Of a DNA stretch of 64,000 nt, positions 22,718 through 35,317 are shown piece by piece. How positions within the stretch are numbered: position 1 is the first letter of the stretch; the number at the start of each line of letters is the position of its first letter. The stretch spans positions 310,001 to 374,000 of the forward strand of contig NC_089396.1 in assembly GCF_003171515.1 (NCBI RefSeq), written 5' to 3'. Below the pieces are notes generated by a model that did no database searches, was not told the origin of the DNA, and saw only the letters and a program-made list of their open reading frames with translations. The stretch comes from Pyrenophora tritici-repentis. Taxonomy: Eukaryota > Ascomycota > Dothideomycetes > Pleosporales > Pleosporaceae. The translations under genes were made by a program, and so were the position numbers.

Positions 22718-23361
22718 GTCACACCATAGTACGACGTTACTGTGGTGATATGCGAATGGTAAAAGTACGCTGATCGACCAACTGTTGACTGTCCTTACAA
22801 CTGCGTTGCTTTCTTGCTTCCTGTTCTTCGCATGCATTCTTCTCTCCGCTCTACCTAGCCAATAGAAAATTTGCGTATTACACCGTCCCTCATCCCATCA
22901 TGTGACTGTAGCCAGGTGATGATTGCACTGGTACAGCTGTATAGCTGGTTCATTGAAGTCTCCAAACAGTGTTTTGTGCCGCTCCTCATGGACCAAAAGG
23001 GCTCGTGTATGATTCTGATGAGAGAGCATTGAGACACGTACTTTGCATATCTGCCCCACTACCCATGGGTTCGCCGCTGTCAGAACGAACTCCTTACCAG
23101 GTGTTCGGGCCCACCATGCTGCACTTTGCAAAGTTTCTGCACGACCGTGGCGAGAGATAATATCTGCCGAACGATACAAAAGCAGCTAGGAAGACTAAGC
23201 TAGCAGTAAGCCGCATATATCACGAAGACGCTAGTCTATGCTTGGTCAACCTTAATGTATAATGTGAATAGTATGGAAGTGGAAACATGGGCTAGATGCC
23301 ATACGAATCGCCCAACATGTTATAAACCAACAACCCCCCAAAAAAGACAAACTACCCCACT
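22718..23361. other. Convergent intergenic region
   Basis: This is the 3' flank of the eIF5 gene and of the small minus-strand gene to the right. The frames present are short and mutually overlapping. I see no gene or repeat. Confidence 0.5.
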
Positions 23362-24073
23362 TCACATCTTCATCTCCCCCTTGACTACCCTCTCATACTC
23401 CTCCTCCTCTACCGCCTTGACAAACACCAAAACTCCCTTGCCAGCATTCCACTCCGCATTCTCAAGCACTTGTGTCAAACTATGGTTCCAGAAGCCTTTT
23501 TCTCGGTATTCACTTTGGGGTTTCGCCCATTTCCAGAGTAGTTTACGGTCTTGGGGGGTTAGATTGTCGGTTTCGCTCTTGTCGCCGAGGACGGTGATGG
23601 TTAGGATGTTTACTTTGACAGTATCGTCAGAACCAGAACCGGCGTTTAGGCTGTGTAAATGCGCGACGAGCTTCGATACCATCTGTGCATCGTGCGATGA
23701 CGTTTGCAGAGATTCAAGTTGACAGTGGAGGAAGTTTGCCAGACAGATACTTTCGCTAGCTTGGATGTGTACGAGGCCGAAGTCGTAGGAAGCGATTAAT
23801 TGCACTTGGGCGACTGTTAGTGGCGTTTGCAGTTGCATGTGCGAGCGTGAGGGGCTGGACGGTGGACCCCAGTAGCTGATGATTGTTGGGGAGTTTGGTG
23901 GTGGTGTGGAGATGGCTATGAGGAGGGTGTATGGGCGACGGGTTTGTAGATCTGGGGTTAGGTTTAGATTTAGATGCTGTAAGGGGGGTTAGTGTGGCTT
24001 TTCTGGTGTGTATGTCTGGATGCGGTGGTGTGCGTACGTGCGTTGCTGAACCAGTTGGTAGTATTGATTGCAT
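23362..24073 (-). CDS. Small hypothetical protein (2 exons)
   Basis: Exon 1 is 24038-24073 (MQSILPTGSATH) and exon 2 is 23362-23976, giving 216 aa. The 61-bp intron has a CACTAAC branch and a TTACAG acceptor; its donor GTACGC is weak. The protein has a conserved-looking core with YTLLIAIST, PTIISYWGPP and an amphipathic Leu-rich part, then a charged C-terminus. I do not recognise the family. A third, overlapping frame further upstream (about 24150-24290) also reads protein-like (AYLIPPLAIL), so an additional 5' exon is possible. Confidence 0.5.
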
Positions 24074-25213
24074 GGTTGGGTTGTTTCTTTGATACTGTAA
24101 GGTGGAGTTGGGGTTTGTAGACGGACTGTATAGATGGATTCTATGGCTTTGTTTTTGTTGACAGGGACGAACGGAGATTATCTTCCTTCGCGTATGTGTA
24201 GATGGAGTCGTTGTTGGTCGGTAGGATTGCCAAGGGGGGTATGAGGTAGGCCAAGTATACGTGGTTAGCCGTAGCCGGTGAGGCACAGTGACTGTATCAT
24301 CGATCTATGATGGACGGCCTCAATATGTAAAAGGATTATCTCTTCTCATAGCTCATACGCCAGTCTGTGTTTTTTATGCTTTAAACTATTATTCGGGGGA
24401 TTCAACCTAGACACACTCTTTCCCAAAAAAAGACCCTCATTACTTTAAAATCTTTCGCACGTATTTCAACAGACGTATATGACATGTGTCGTTGGAGGTG
24501 AGAAGTGTAACTACATAGACATTGCGAGTTGCATGCCCCATGTCATTGACCGAATCCGATACCTAGGCGAGAAATATGTGTAACGACGATGAACAACGTC
24601 CAACCTACTCTTATCAACTGATACACACCTCAATACCATAATCACAAGCTCAATGGCTCGCTCGCACAACAACGTGTTAACACGGTCAGCCGTCTTACAC
24701 ATTTCCATCCACAAAAGCGCCACAGAAAAAGGAATTTTCGGGCCTCGCCTAGACTAGCACCACGCGCACGAGGCACGTTCTCGTCGTCCGATCTCCACAA
24801 GACCCATGGCTTAGTCTCCGAAGCTTTACCCCACCGAGACAAGACCAAGCGGCGCGCCCATGCTCTGGACAGCGGGCCGAGCACACTTTTTTTCACCATG
24901 GCGCAAGGTCGTGGGTGGTGGAGCAGCGCGTCTTGTGAGCGCGGCAGTGATGGGTGGTGGGCTCCAGGGCTTCAGCTTATAACGCCGTGGTATCCCCCCG
25001 CGGTTTCCCTTGGTCTCAGCTACCAACTATCATTCCGGCAACACTTGCCAATATCCTTTCCACCGTGAGCGACTTTGGAGTTTTGCGCTCACGTTGGTTG
25101 CGAAAAGCTCCATCTTTGGTTCTCTGCGATAAGCTTGTTCGCGGCTTTTTCGGACTTGTTCAACGTCGATCTCGGTGTGATCAGCCTTGGGAAGCGAACC
25201 TGGCACTACCAAC
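24074..25213. promoter_or_regulatory. Divergent intergenic region
   Basis: About 1.1 kb between two divergent start codons. The right part is pyrimidine-rich just before the transporter ATG and is likely its leader. No gene, RNA or strong repeat was recognised. Confidence 0.45.
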
Positions 25214-26552
25214 ATGAACCCTATCCAAGCTTACCCCGCTGAGGGCGTCGTCGTCCCAGATGCGCATCATCACGGACACTATGGAACCGAGGTCACCGAC
25301 AACAAAGCTGGCACAGGCACATATGTGACATCTGAAAATGAGTCTCATAATGGAGGCATCGCAACCGAGAATGAGGTTCTGGAGCGAGATGCGCAGACAA
25401 AAGGACAGTGGTTCCAGTATCTCAAGACGAAGCAGTTTTGGATTACACTTCTTTTGGGACAGGGTATGTAACTCCCCGCCGTAATGGGTAGTTTGGGAAG
25501 TAAAGAGTAATTGCTAATATGAACGTATAGTTCTGGCCGTCTGCATCACAGGCACGAATACGCTATCTTCGCTCCTTTCAAACGAGGGAACATCGATTCC
25601 TGCCTTCCAATCCTTCTTCAACTACGTCTTGCTCAACATAATTTACACGTCGTATACGCTGTATAAATACGGATTCAAGAAATGGACACGGCTTATCCTG
25701 AAAGACGGATGGCGGTACTTTATCCTTGCGTTCATGGACGTCGAGGGAAACTACTTCATTGTACTCGCATACCGCTACGTAAGTCCAACTCTTACCAACT
25801 AAATCTTTGCTAACACAATACTCCAGACGACCATCCTATCCGCCCAACTCATCAACTTCTGGGCCATCGCCGTCGTAGTAATAATATCCTTCCTCTTCCT
25901 CCGCGTCCGCTACCACTACACACAAATTCTCGGCATCCTCCTCTGCATCGGCGGCCTTGGCGTAATCTTCGGCTCAGACCACATCACGGGCGCAAACAAC
26001 TTTGGCGCCTCCAGCCCCGTCAAGGGCGACCTCTTCGCCCTGCTCGGTGCCACCTTCTACGGCCTTAGCAATGTGTTTGAGGAGTGGCTGGTTTCTGAAC
26101 GCCCGCTGTATGAGGTCGTGGGCCAGTTGGCCTTTTGGGGCATGTTTATTAATGGGACACAAGCAGGCATTTTCGATCGTGCGGCGTTTAGGTCGGCGCA
26201 TTGGAATGCCAAAGTGGGTGGGTATTTGACGGGGTATACGTTTATTCTGTCGCTTTTTTACTCCCTGGCACCTGTCTTGTTTCGCCTTAGTTCCGCGGCG
26301 TTTTTCAATATTTCGCTCTTGACTGGCAGTTTCTGGGGCGTGGCTATTGGCGTGAAAGTGTTTGGGCTGAGCATCCATTGGATGTATCCCATTGCTTTTG
26401 TGTTGATCATCGTGGGTCAAGTTATTTACTTTTTGAGACAGAGTATGGTGGGGGAGGCGCTGAAGCCTTGGTTGGGGAGGGGCCAGGAGAAGGGGCATGC
26501 GGGTGTGGGCACGGCGAAGAGGAGGGTTGAGAGACCTGAGGCGATTGTTTAG
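25214..26552 (+). CDS. SLC35F-type membrane transporter
   Basis: Three exons: 25214-25463, 25531-25778 and 25827-26552, giving 407 aa. Introns are 67 and 48 bp with GCTAATA and GCTAACA branches. After a hydrophilic N-terminus of about 75 residues the protein has about ten hydrophobic segments, beginning FWITLLLGQVLAVCITGTNT. The ATG starting MNPIQAYPAEG is the first in frame. Sequence features such as the second helix SFFNYVLLNIIYTSYTLY and the DVEGNYFIVLAYRYTTILSA segment fit the SLC35F1/F2/F6 branch of the drug/metabolite transporter superfamily. Substrates of this branch are mostly unknown; thiamine, nucleotide-sugar or queuosine-related transport cannot be told from sequence. Confidence 0.85.
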
Positions 26553-26731
26553 TGTCCCGTGTATCATGATGGAGGGTGTATGAGGGAACCTATGAGAGAG
26601 CTGGTTTGGACGATACCATTATTCATGAATCAAATATTACTATCAAAGCATCTACGAAATTTATCCTATAACCCGCCTCCATACAATTTGTATCCATAGT
26701 TTCTCACATTGCCACACTAATATGCTTGTAT

Positions 26732-28909
26732 TCACGGCGTCCCTGTACCAAGATAGTAATCCCATTTCTGCGTTGTAAAGTTTCCCTGAGACTCAACCCT
26801 TTCCGGCATCGTAACCACAGTACCGTTGCCAACCTTCCCACCATACTTTCTCGAAACTCGTGGACAGGTAAGGAAGAGTTTGAAAGTACATTTTCGTTCC
26901 TCATCTTCATATGCAAGTTTCGCCAGTGCCTTAACCACATCTCCTACTCTTCTCTTGTAGCGCTCACTCTCTTCGTATTCGGTGATGGCGTCGATAGTGC
27001 ACATGAGCACTATTTCCGCGGATAAGCTGTCGACGAGTAGCTTGAATGCGTCGCAGAGCGATTCCGTATACTCAAAGTCTTCTTCGTCTAGTGCGCCTAT
27101 GACTTGGGTGTCAAAGTCGTAGCTGACTAGTAGCTGGGCGATCAAGCTTTTCATGATGCCTCGAGGGCCTTTATATTCGTCGTCGCGGTGGAGATGCTGG
27201 GCACAGAAGAATGAAATGGTGATGGTGCGGAGAGGAGGGTGTCGTGATGATGGCTCTTTTTCAGCTTCTATTTTCCACGGCATAGCTGCTAGCTTGGCGC
27301 ATACAAATGATGTAGGACACTGGCGCATAGATCCATGGGCGATGTAGTGACCATTCAGAAAAAACACTGATGATCCCGTGTCAGTCAACCAAGACTTGAA
27401 CTTGTGGTGTCGGACAATGGCGAGGATGCGATCTTGGGCTGGTTTGGGTAACCGCCACACGTTGGGTGTGCTGTTTTGTAGGTCCGACTCTGTCATAGCG
27501 GCGTCGTAATCCAACTTATCTAGCAGCGCTTGCTGCAAGTTGTTACGATGTTTTCTCAACTCACGCGCCGACCGAGATTTCTTGATCGGCGATAGTGGCA
27601 ACTGGAGATCTTGAGCTGTGACGTTGCCGCTGGCTAAAGAGTGGCCTAATGACTGGATCGCTTGGGCCATATAACTCTGAAGTCTATACTCCATTTTTTG
27701 GCTCTGTGCGTACGATTCTTCGCGCGCGAGGTTTATGTGTTGATGAACCTCGGTCTTTATGCGATCCATGTCGACGCGGACTTCATGCATTTCTGATCGT
27801 ATGTAGTGGATTTCTTCGAGGCCGCAGGTACGAGCAACACGGTCGAATTGGGAAGATCGAGTTCCGAGCGTGTCGATTGCCTCAGTTAAACGTTGTTCGT
27901 AGTCACTTTGCTGGACTAGAGCTTTTATAGCTTTCTCTGAGTCATGAGTGTGACTAACCGTCCTCAATGGTGTGGTGAAACGTGGCATTGTGACTTACTT
28001 AAAGACTTTTCTTTGAAGTATACGAGTATGTGCTGCAGAACTGATATAATGGCAACGAACAAATAAGCGCTGGCTTGGCGCAGCTCTTTCGACTTGTTGA
28101 AGATGTTCTGTGCTCGATGTGTGCAGGATAGTATATGCGGTATTTCAATCAGGGCTTTTGCGATGTCATCTCGCACGCGGTTCAATCGCGAAGCGGCCTA
28201 ACGATCTTGTTAGCTGGGCGAATGATGTGAGTCATGATATATACTCACACCTATGATGAGTTTGAGACCACCGCATAAGATAGAGAAGTACTCTGACTGA
28301 TTTGGTAGCAAAGCCAGCCACGCTGACGCTATGTCAGCCTTGTCTGCAGACTTCCTGAAAGCCTTTCTGATCTTTCCCCAGATGCCATCTGGCTCATTAT
28401 ATCGATCGGATGCGCCCTCAACTTCTTTCAGTACCTCTTCCCAAGTATGTAAGTTCTTGCTGAGCACTGAATCTCTCTTTTTCCTCTTGCCATCTACACT
28501 GATAACTTTCTCGTACTCTTCCATCGCTTGCGTCAAGCGCAGTGATTCTTCGCCAACATCCCGATAGAAATCTTCACTGTTTTTGTTAGTTAAGTGGCAC
28601 TTAAACACGTCTGTAGGCCAAGGATGGCCACAGAGCAACTCACAGGGAAGGTTCATCATCTTCCGGGTCGTCATCCGTCACATCGCAAAGAGTTCCAGAG
28701 CTCACAAAAGGCGTTGGCCTCTCCACAGAAATGACTGGTATCGATCTACCGCCGGGTTCCCGTGCTTCTTGCTGGATAGAATCATGTGATGGGTGTGTTG
28801 TCGTATCGAGGTGATTGGGAACGTATGCTTCCACTACCGCTCTCAAAGGCTCGGGCTGAGTGGGCTTCTCAACTGCGCCCAGTGCTGTACTTGTATCGGG
28901 TGCAGACAT
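26732..28909 (-). CDS. DUF7708-like protein with degenerate NTPase-like region
   Basis: Four exons: 28644-28909, 28249-28576, 27999-28197 and 26732-27936, giving 665 aa. Introns are 67, 51 and 62 bp. The first 88 residues are disordered. Residues about 115-260 form a helical domain (IWGKIRKAFRKSADKADI ... SILCGGLKLIIGAASRLNRVRDDI). It resembles the DUF7708 helical domain found before STAND or NTPase modules in fungi. A coiled-coil-like helix follows. The C-terminal half is arranged like an NTPase, with a Walker-B-like VLMCTIDAITEYEES. However, the place where a P-loop is expected reads FFLNGHYIAHGSMRQCP and lacks the GxxxxGKS/T pattern. It may therefore bind no nucleotide. Its 5' end faces the AAA+ gene, 0.86 kb away. 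Confidence 0.7.
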
Positions 28910-29770
28910 TTCGTTTCCAGTAAACTTCGCAAATGGTTATTTACGCCCCTGGTGGTGATGAGCAGGATATGAGTTCACAGACGCAGAAAAGGCAATTAGA
29001 TACAATGGATATGGGAAGAAGAACAACGGCCGCAGCACAATATTATGCGCGGTGCTGTTGCATCCCGTCATTGCCTCCACGAGCTTCTATGTAGCACCAG
29101 AGGGCTGTGGGTTACGAACCCTGTAGGTGGGTATTTTGGCCCCCATGTTACCTGCTCTGCCACCGGACGAAGGATTGGGGGCGGGGTCTAGCTGAGACTG
29201 CAGGCTGCATGCTGATACCGGCATCAAAAGCTTTGGGTGCTGTAGGTAGGCTGAAGGTGGTCCTTCGGCTATCTACCTAGGTAGTAGTTAGCGATCAACT
29301 TAGGATAACGCCCGGGCGCACCACCCTACCTATGACGACTAATCTAAGCAACTTGGTACCTTCGGTCTCTATGGTCGAATTCCGCCATCACAAAACGACA
29401 TAAAAGACTGCAGTGAGCGATGCCACGTCTTTGACCGGAAAAAATGTTTTGTAGAACGATCGAAGTAGTGGGGTAATCCGATCCTGGTCATTGCCCAACA
29501 TGCATGGTGCCACGCCACATTCCGACAGCTTTGGCGCCTAGAAGACACCAATCACACAAGGATACGAATTCTTCGCAGGAGTGGAGTCTTGGCCGTACTG
29601 GCTGTGTACTCACATAGCCTCCATCAATATGCCCCAGTTTAGATTGTTCGACCTATCAGAGCATACAACTGTTCGCGTCGATCAGCATGGCTAGGTATCA
29701 TATGCGCGATCCGATCCACCATTATTCGTACTACTGCACATAGGTGTGATCTTTTAGCACCCAAACCGTG
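28910..29770. promoter_or_regulatory. Divergent intergenic region between the DUF7708-like and AAA+ genes
   Basis: Both promoters must lie in these 860 bp or in unmapped leaders. The segment 29200-29340 is rich in short CTACCTA/TAGGTAG words, a low-order repeat. No gene was recognised. Confidence 0.4.
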
Positions 29771-32700
29771 ATGCCTACTTGTATTTGGACAGTGAGATGA
29801 TTCTATAATCTATCCACTTCTCACAGCCATTCTCAGCACACTTTTCCGCAGCTCAAGTTCGAGACGGAGACCCTCAATGAACTTCAAAAGCGTACTACAA
29901 TAAAGAGTTCTGATGAGGAACAATCTGCTCGCTCGGTTGACTCGGGATACGAAATAGTCAAGATGGGAACGCCAGCAGAAACTTCTGTTAAGTCGACGCC
30001 AAGCCTCGGTGGCCTTAAAGTTGAGCAGCATAACAGCTCTCACAGGGAGCCAAATCATGAAGATGATAGTCGAAAGAGTGCCGGATACATGGATGAGCTC
30101 GTGAAACGTCTAGTTCAAATAGAGGAGGAGCTCAATACACTCAAAACCAAACGGTGCGTTATTAGTCATAGTACACAGCACAAGCTTACTTATGATCAAG
30201 TTCAATACCGTCACATTTAGGTCCGCCTGCTGCTCCTCTAGCTTTGTCTGCTTCTACACTCCCCGTGCCGAAACGAGCGAAAGCCGAAATACCTAAAGTA
30301 TGCCGCATACTCTACAAACAAATTTGCAATGTCAAACGCAACGTCGATGATGAAGTCGAAAATTCTGCAATCATTGTTTTGTACAGCGAAAAAGAGGTGC
30401 TTGACTGTGCTGGTATCGACAACAAATCAGCTGCCTATGCGCACCCCTGGCAGTACGCTTCTCCAACCCGTATCATCATCAACTCTGAAAAACTGGCCGC
30501 AATTCTCAGTAGTGAAGCTCAGTGGCGCTTGAATCCCACATACACTACTTTTAGACGGCCGTATAAAGGCCTTATCACCTATGAAGCAGCGATACGGGAC
30601 GCTTATTGGAGATACACGGAACAACATGAACACCAGGTCATTTGGACTGAGCAAGACAGCATCATCGTTCGTTCAGAGCACACTGACGTGGACGTCAGAG
30701 ATATAACAGGCACTCGCCGTGGTCTCTACACCGATGACGGGCAAGACGACGACAGCAAGGAAGACACCGAAGCGAGGTTCGAGAAAGAATTCCAGCAACA
30801 TCTTGTTCATAGAGCTCTTCTGAGATGTCTCGTTGAAGTTCTGGACCAAGACATGCAAAGCATTTTTCATCTGCGCCAGAAAATTAAAGAGGGATCGTTG
30901 CCGGAGAGGGGAATCGCATATGAAGATCTGTGGCATCTTTACAAACCGGGTGACATTGTTGTATCCAATCCCAAGATAAACAAAACAAAGCAAAGAGTAT
31001 ATCGTGTACTCCATGTTACAGGGGGACGACCACTAGGCGAAGTGCATGTGGAGCGTGAAGGTGACCCAAGTTCGCTTCGTCCTTACCGGTCGTCTGTTTG
31101 GGAACCAGGCCTCAACGTCGTTTCCCCGGCAGTCTCGCCACTCATCCTCGACTGCTTCTACATCGATTACGACGGGATCAACTACGGAGCTCGCGATCAA
31201 GCCTGGATTGCATATGACTATACTGGTTCCAAACAAGTGGATTCGTTGGAGTTGATCCCGTTATCGCTCATGCCGGATCACTCGAGCCTCTTGGATTCCT
31301 TGACTGACCAAGGAAAAAGGCTGGTCAGTTTACAGGCCAGTACATCCAAAATCTACAGAGGATTTACTATACGGGAAACAACGGCGGGAATTGGCAATGA
31401 TCGCTCTTCCTTGATTGAGTTGACCCCTCTGAAAGAGGTAAGAGAAAGCCGGGTCACTATCACTAAGACGCCACTAACAGTATCTAGGTAGATAGTGAGA
31501 TCATCCTCGACCACAAGGCCGGAATCGAGAGCTTGAGGAAGACATATGACTATGAGGCATCTTTTGGACGAGGCGTTATCGAGAGACCTACAGATTGGGA
31601 ATTTGCAGAGTTGTTCACTGATTGCAAGGATCCGGATTGCTACAGATGTAATGGCATAAGCAGGGACGCAGATTTTGATATCAACGCAAGATCCGCCTTT
31701 GTTCGTTCGACCAAACTTCTGGGATTCACTGCCAAGGAAGAGTTGAGCACTGACCATTATGCTCTGATGACACCTAGAATATACGGATATGCTTTACAGG
31801 AGCGAAGGTGGCACGCCTTCCACGTGGCCCGAATCAGGGACCATGATCATAGCTTACGTACGCTCCAAAACACCACAACGGCATTCAACGACCTCGTCTT
31901 ACCGAAAACACACAAAACACTTTTGCAGGCTCTTGTAAGCAATCAGACGAAGCAACTCCGGTCACAATCATCAACCTCCCCAAGCCAGCAGCCAAGCACG
32001 TCGAAAGTAGGTAATGACATTTCCATAGACCTCGTGCGTGACAAAGGAAAAGGGGTGATTATACTGCTGCACGGAGTACCTGGAGTGGGTAAGACATCTA
32101 CAGCAGAGTGTGTTGCTGTCCAGCTTGGAAGACCCCTATTCCCAATCACGTGTGGTGATCTGGGCTTGGAGCCGGGTGTAGTCGAGAAGCGTCTAGAGGA
32201 ATATTTCAGTCTCGCATCGAAGTGGGGTTGCATGCTGCTCTTGGATGAGGCTGATGTCTTCCTGGCAAAACGCTCTCATGATCAACTAAAGCGCAACTCG
32301 CTTGTGTCTGGTAAGGCGAAATATCACTCTCTGTGTTTGTTGTAGCCAGTCAGCTAATCATGTCGGAAGTTTTCCTAAGAGTACTGGAGTACTACGATGG
32401 CGTGCTCGTACTAACGACGAACCGTGTCGGATCCTTCGATGAAGCGTTTCGGTCTCGCATTCACATAAGCCTCTACTACCCGCCTCTGGATGAGGAGTCC
32501 ACTAGTCAGATTTGGAAGATGAACCTTCGGCGACTCCAGGAAGCACAGGATGTTGACGTCGACATTGATGAAGCCGGGATCAAGAAATTCTACCGTAAAC
32601 ACTGGCAGGTCAACGAGAAGAAAAAGTCTCGACGTTGGAATGGACGGCAGATCAAGAACGCCTTCCAGACCGCGCTAGCTTTGGCAAACTGGGAGTTCCG

Positions 32701-33202
32701 CAACAGCAAGCCAGGCACTATGGAGCGGCCAAAACTCAATGCTACACATTTCAAAAAGGTTGCTGAGACCAGTAATCACTTTGATGAATATCTGACGGAG
32801 GTTCTCACCAATGGTGAAGACGTCGATGCCGACATCTACGCTCTCATTGCACAGCGAGAAGGCTTGCGCGTCGATAGATACCACAGCTCTAAAGGTCGAA
32901 GACGTGACAAACGACGCGACCGCGACTCTGACAGTAGCTCAAGTAGCGAAAGTTCTTCAGAAAGCGACCACTACAGTAGACGCAAGAAGTCCAAAGAAGA
33001 GTCGAAAAAGTCGAAATCCAAAGCTAAGAAGACGCGGTATTCTAGCTCAGACGTAGACCAGTCCGATAGCGAACACAAAACAGACCGCAGCCAGCATGAT
33101 TCGGAGAAAGATCGAAAGAAGCGCAAGGCAGTGAAGAAGGGCAAGTCGAGGAAAGATGTGCGCAGCGATTCGGACAAGGACAATACTTCTTCCAGTGATT
33201 AG
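29771..33202 (+). CDS. AAA+ ATPase with DUF7025-type region and RS/K-rich tail
   Basis: Five exons: 29771-29791, 29852-30153, 30201-31437, 31488-32310 and 32370-33202, giving 1071 aa. Introns are 60, 47, 50 and 59 bp. The tiny first exon (MPTCIWT) is the least certain part; an in-frame ATG at 29963 is the alternative start. The N-terminal part has a short coiled coil. The middle (about 200-500) matches the DUF7025 type seen in fungal AAA proteins (CFYIDYDG, AWIAYDYTGSK). The AAA+ module has Walker A GVPGVGKTS, Walker B LLLDEADVFL and sensor-1 LTTNRVGSFDEAF. The last 110 residues are a nuclear-looking Ser/Arg/Lys/Asp-rich tail. The family is common in ascomycetes and its role is unknown. Confidence 0.82.
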
Positions 33203-33634
33203 GTTATTACAATCGAGAACGTCTCGTTCTTACTGTTTTGCTGTAACAATTTTATTATCATTCTTCAATTTATTTGTGTGATGATGGAAGGGCTCTGCTA
33301 CTCAGGGAGTACTTCGATATCATGAGTAGTCTACTTCTGTGATTGCAACGTATCTCGTATCCAACTAGAATGACTAAATTTATCCCGGTGGAATAGCCAT
33401 ATCTATCTATACCCACCAAACGGTGCCTCGCGGCAAGCTTGGAAGGAAAAGGAAACACGGCAGGTGCCTTTTGATTGGCCCTAGTTAAGCTGCAGCCATG
33501 ACGCCACTCGTCACCAGCCACGTAACCGACTCTCCACTACAAACAATCACTCACCTACCTACATTGATGACGTATACTATTTACGGCCCCCTTACACACA
33601 TTACCTACTAGATCGATACATAAATCACGCCAAA
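33203..33634. other. Intergenic region
   Basis: 3' flank of the AAA+ gene followed by the presumed promoter and leader of the next plus-strand gene. CTACCTA-type words occur near 33550. No gene is seen. Confidence 0.45.
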
Positions 33635-35317
33635 ATGTCATCTCGCGGGATCCCCGAGGTGTTGATGCAAAAGGTTGACGATTACGTCGACTCGCTGGCG
33701 CCTCAGATCCAGCCCCGCATTGCTTCTGAGCTGGAGACATTCCAACAAAAGACCATCGACAGCCTCGAGACACAAGTTATCGACGCCTTTCGCTCACTCT
33801 TCAACAAGGACAGACCTTCTTCGTCGGGTGGCAGCCGCTCGGGGCCCTGGAACCTCAATGACGCAGCGCCAGATGCTTATGGCGGGCAATCACTACCCTT
33901 TGCAGACGAGATTGCCAAATTGACCAGGGGTTTTGGCCAGATCTCTGAAGATGCAGGCGGTGATCTCCGCGAAATCTTCAATCTCACAGAAGGAAGCAGA
34001 GGCGGCAATGAGCAGAGCAGATCTCTAGAAGGAGGGGGAGGCGACTTTTCCTCTGGAGCGCGGGGCTTCCTTTCCTCTGCACTCAACATCGTACAAGAGC
34101 AGCTCGATGAACGAGGATCCAAGGGAGGCCAGTCTTTTGAAATTGGTGGTGTGCTTGGTATGATTAGTAGCACCATCAAGGATGCGTCGCAGAATCCAGA
34201 GGAGAAGGCGCGACTCATAAGCCCGGAAATCAAGCAGACTGTCGGCGAAAAGCTGCGCTCGCAACATGCACCTATTGCTGAACAGTTCACGCGTATCGCT
34301 CTAGATCACATCAAGCGCTGGCTGCGCGGTAACACAAGTACCCGTGATCTGGGCGACGGTGCCAAAGCCGAGATTGCAGAGCAAGTTGGCGATCTTGTCA
34401 AAGGCTTAGGAAGTCTATTCGGTAGCAAGAAGAGCGGCCACGAAGAGTCCTCTCGCGGTATCGACGAAGCCAATCGCGATGGCGAAGGTGGCAGTGGAGG
34501 TTTCTCCCGCGTCATTAGCGACAAGCTCAGCACCGGTCTTGCTAAAGTCCACCGTGAAGTGCGTCTTGAATTCCGCAAAGTCCTTGGCGAGATCGAGAAG
34601 CAACTCTTTGAACTCCTGCCCGACCAGTTCCAACGCCCGCTTGAGAAGATCTTCGGCGGCAATCCGTTCGACTCCCAGCTCGACCGCGATGCATCCGGTC
34701 CTGCTGACCGCGGCTTTGGCGATGACATCAAAGCCAAGCTGCTTGGGAAAATCCGCGATTTAGTACGCAAAGTACAAGAGACACTGCGTGAAAGTATCCT
34801 GGGTGTCGTGAACGGTGGCCACCGCAAATTCGAGCGCGAAAGCTGGGTCTTCGTGCAGGCAATGGTCGAGCAGAAGGTGCAGCGATACCTCCCTGATGTC
34901 AAGATCAACGTACCAGACGACATTGGAAACGAGAATGTCAGTGTAGGCGATCCGACGTCGAACTCTCAGCACATGGGTGGAGGACAATCACAGCAACAGC
35001 ACACGGCTCCTCCTCCCCAGCAAGGCTATGATGAGCCGCCACGCTACCAGAACAAGCAACAATACCAGTCGCAAGACTACCGCCCAGAACATCATGCTCC
35101 TCAGCAAGGCTATCCGCCTCAAGACTACAACAGACAAGATCAATATGCACCGCCTCCGCAGTCTTACCACCAACAAGCTCCCCCGGAGTACAGATCGTCA
35201 GAGCAGCAACAGTACCCCCCGCCGCCTCAGCAGGGGTACCAGCAACATGGCTCCGGACAACCGGGTTACCCTCCGCGAGAGTATCGCGAGGGTGAGTATC
35301 GGAGACAGGACTATTAG
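33635..35317 (+). CDS. Conserved-looking hypothetical protein with Gln/Pro/Tyr-rich tail
   Basis: Single exon, 560 aa, from an ATG in good context (CAAAATGTC). Residues 1-430 are mostly helical with charged amphipathic segments (for example QKVDDYVDSLAPQIQPRI and RLEFRKVLGEIEKQLFELL) separated by Gly/Ser/Asp-rich linkers. The last 110 residues are a Gln/Pro/Tyr/Gly-rich low-complexity region with repeated QQGY and PPQ motifs ending EYRRQDY. Such tails often mediate condensation or protein contacts (inference). There is no signal peptide or membrane segment. I do not recognise the family. Confidence 0.8.
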   Translation: MSSRGIPEVLMQKVDDYVDSLAPQIQPRIASELETFQQKTIDSLETQVIDAFRSLFNKDRPSSSGGSRSGPWNLNDAAPDAYGGQSLPFADEIAKLTRGFGQISEDAGGDLREIFNLTEGSRGGNEQSRSLEGGGGDFSSGARGFLSSALNIVQEQLDERGSKGGQSFEIGGVLGMISSTIKDASQNPEEKARLISPEIKQTVGEKLRSQHAPIAEQFTRIALDHIKRWLRGNTSTRDLGDGAKAEIAEQVGDLVKGLGSLFGSKKSGHEESSRGIDEANRDGEGGSGGFSRVISDKLSTGLAKVHREVRLEFRKVLGEIEKQLFELLPDQFQRPLEKIFGGNPFDSQLDRDASGPADRGFGDDIKAKLLGKIRDLVRKVQETLRESILGVVNGGHRKFERESWVFVQAMVEQKVQRYLPDVKINVPDDIGNENVSVGDPTSNSQHMGGGQSQQQHTAPPPQQGYDEPPRYQNKQQYQSQDYRPEHHAPQQGYPPQDYNRQDQYAPPPQSYHQQAPPEYRSSEQQQYPPPPQQGYQQHGSGQPGYPPREYREGEYRRQDY

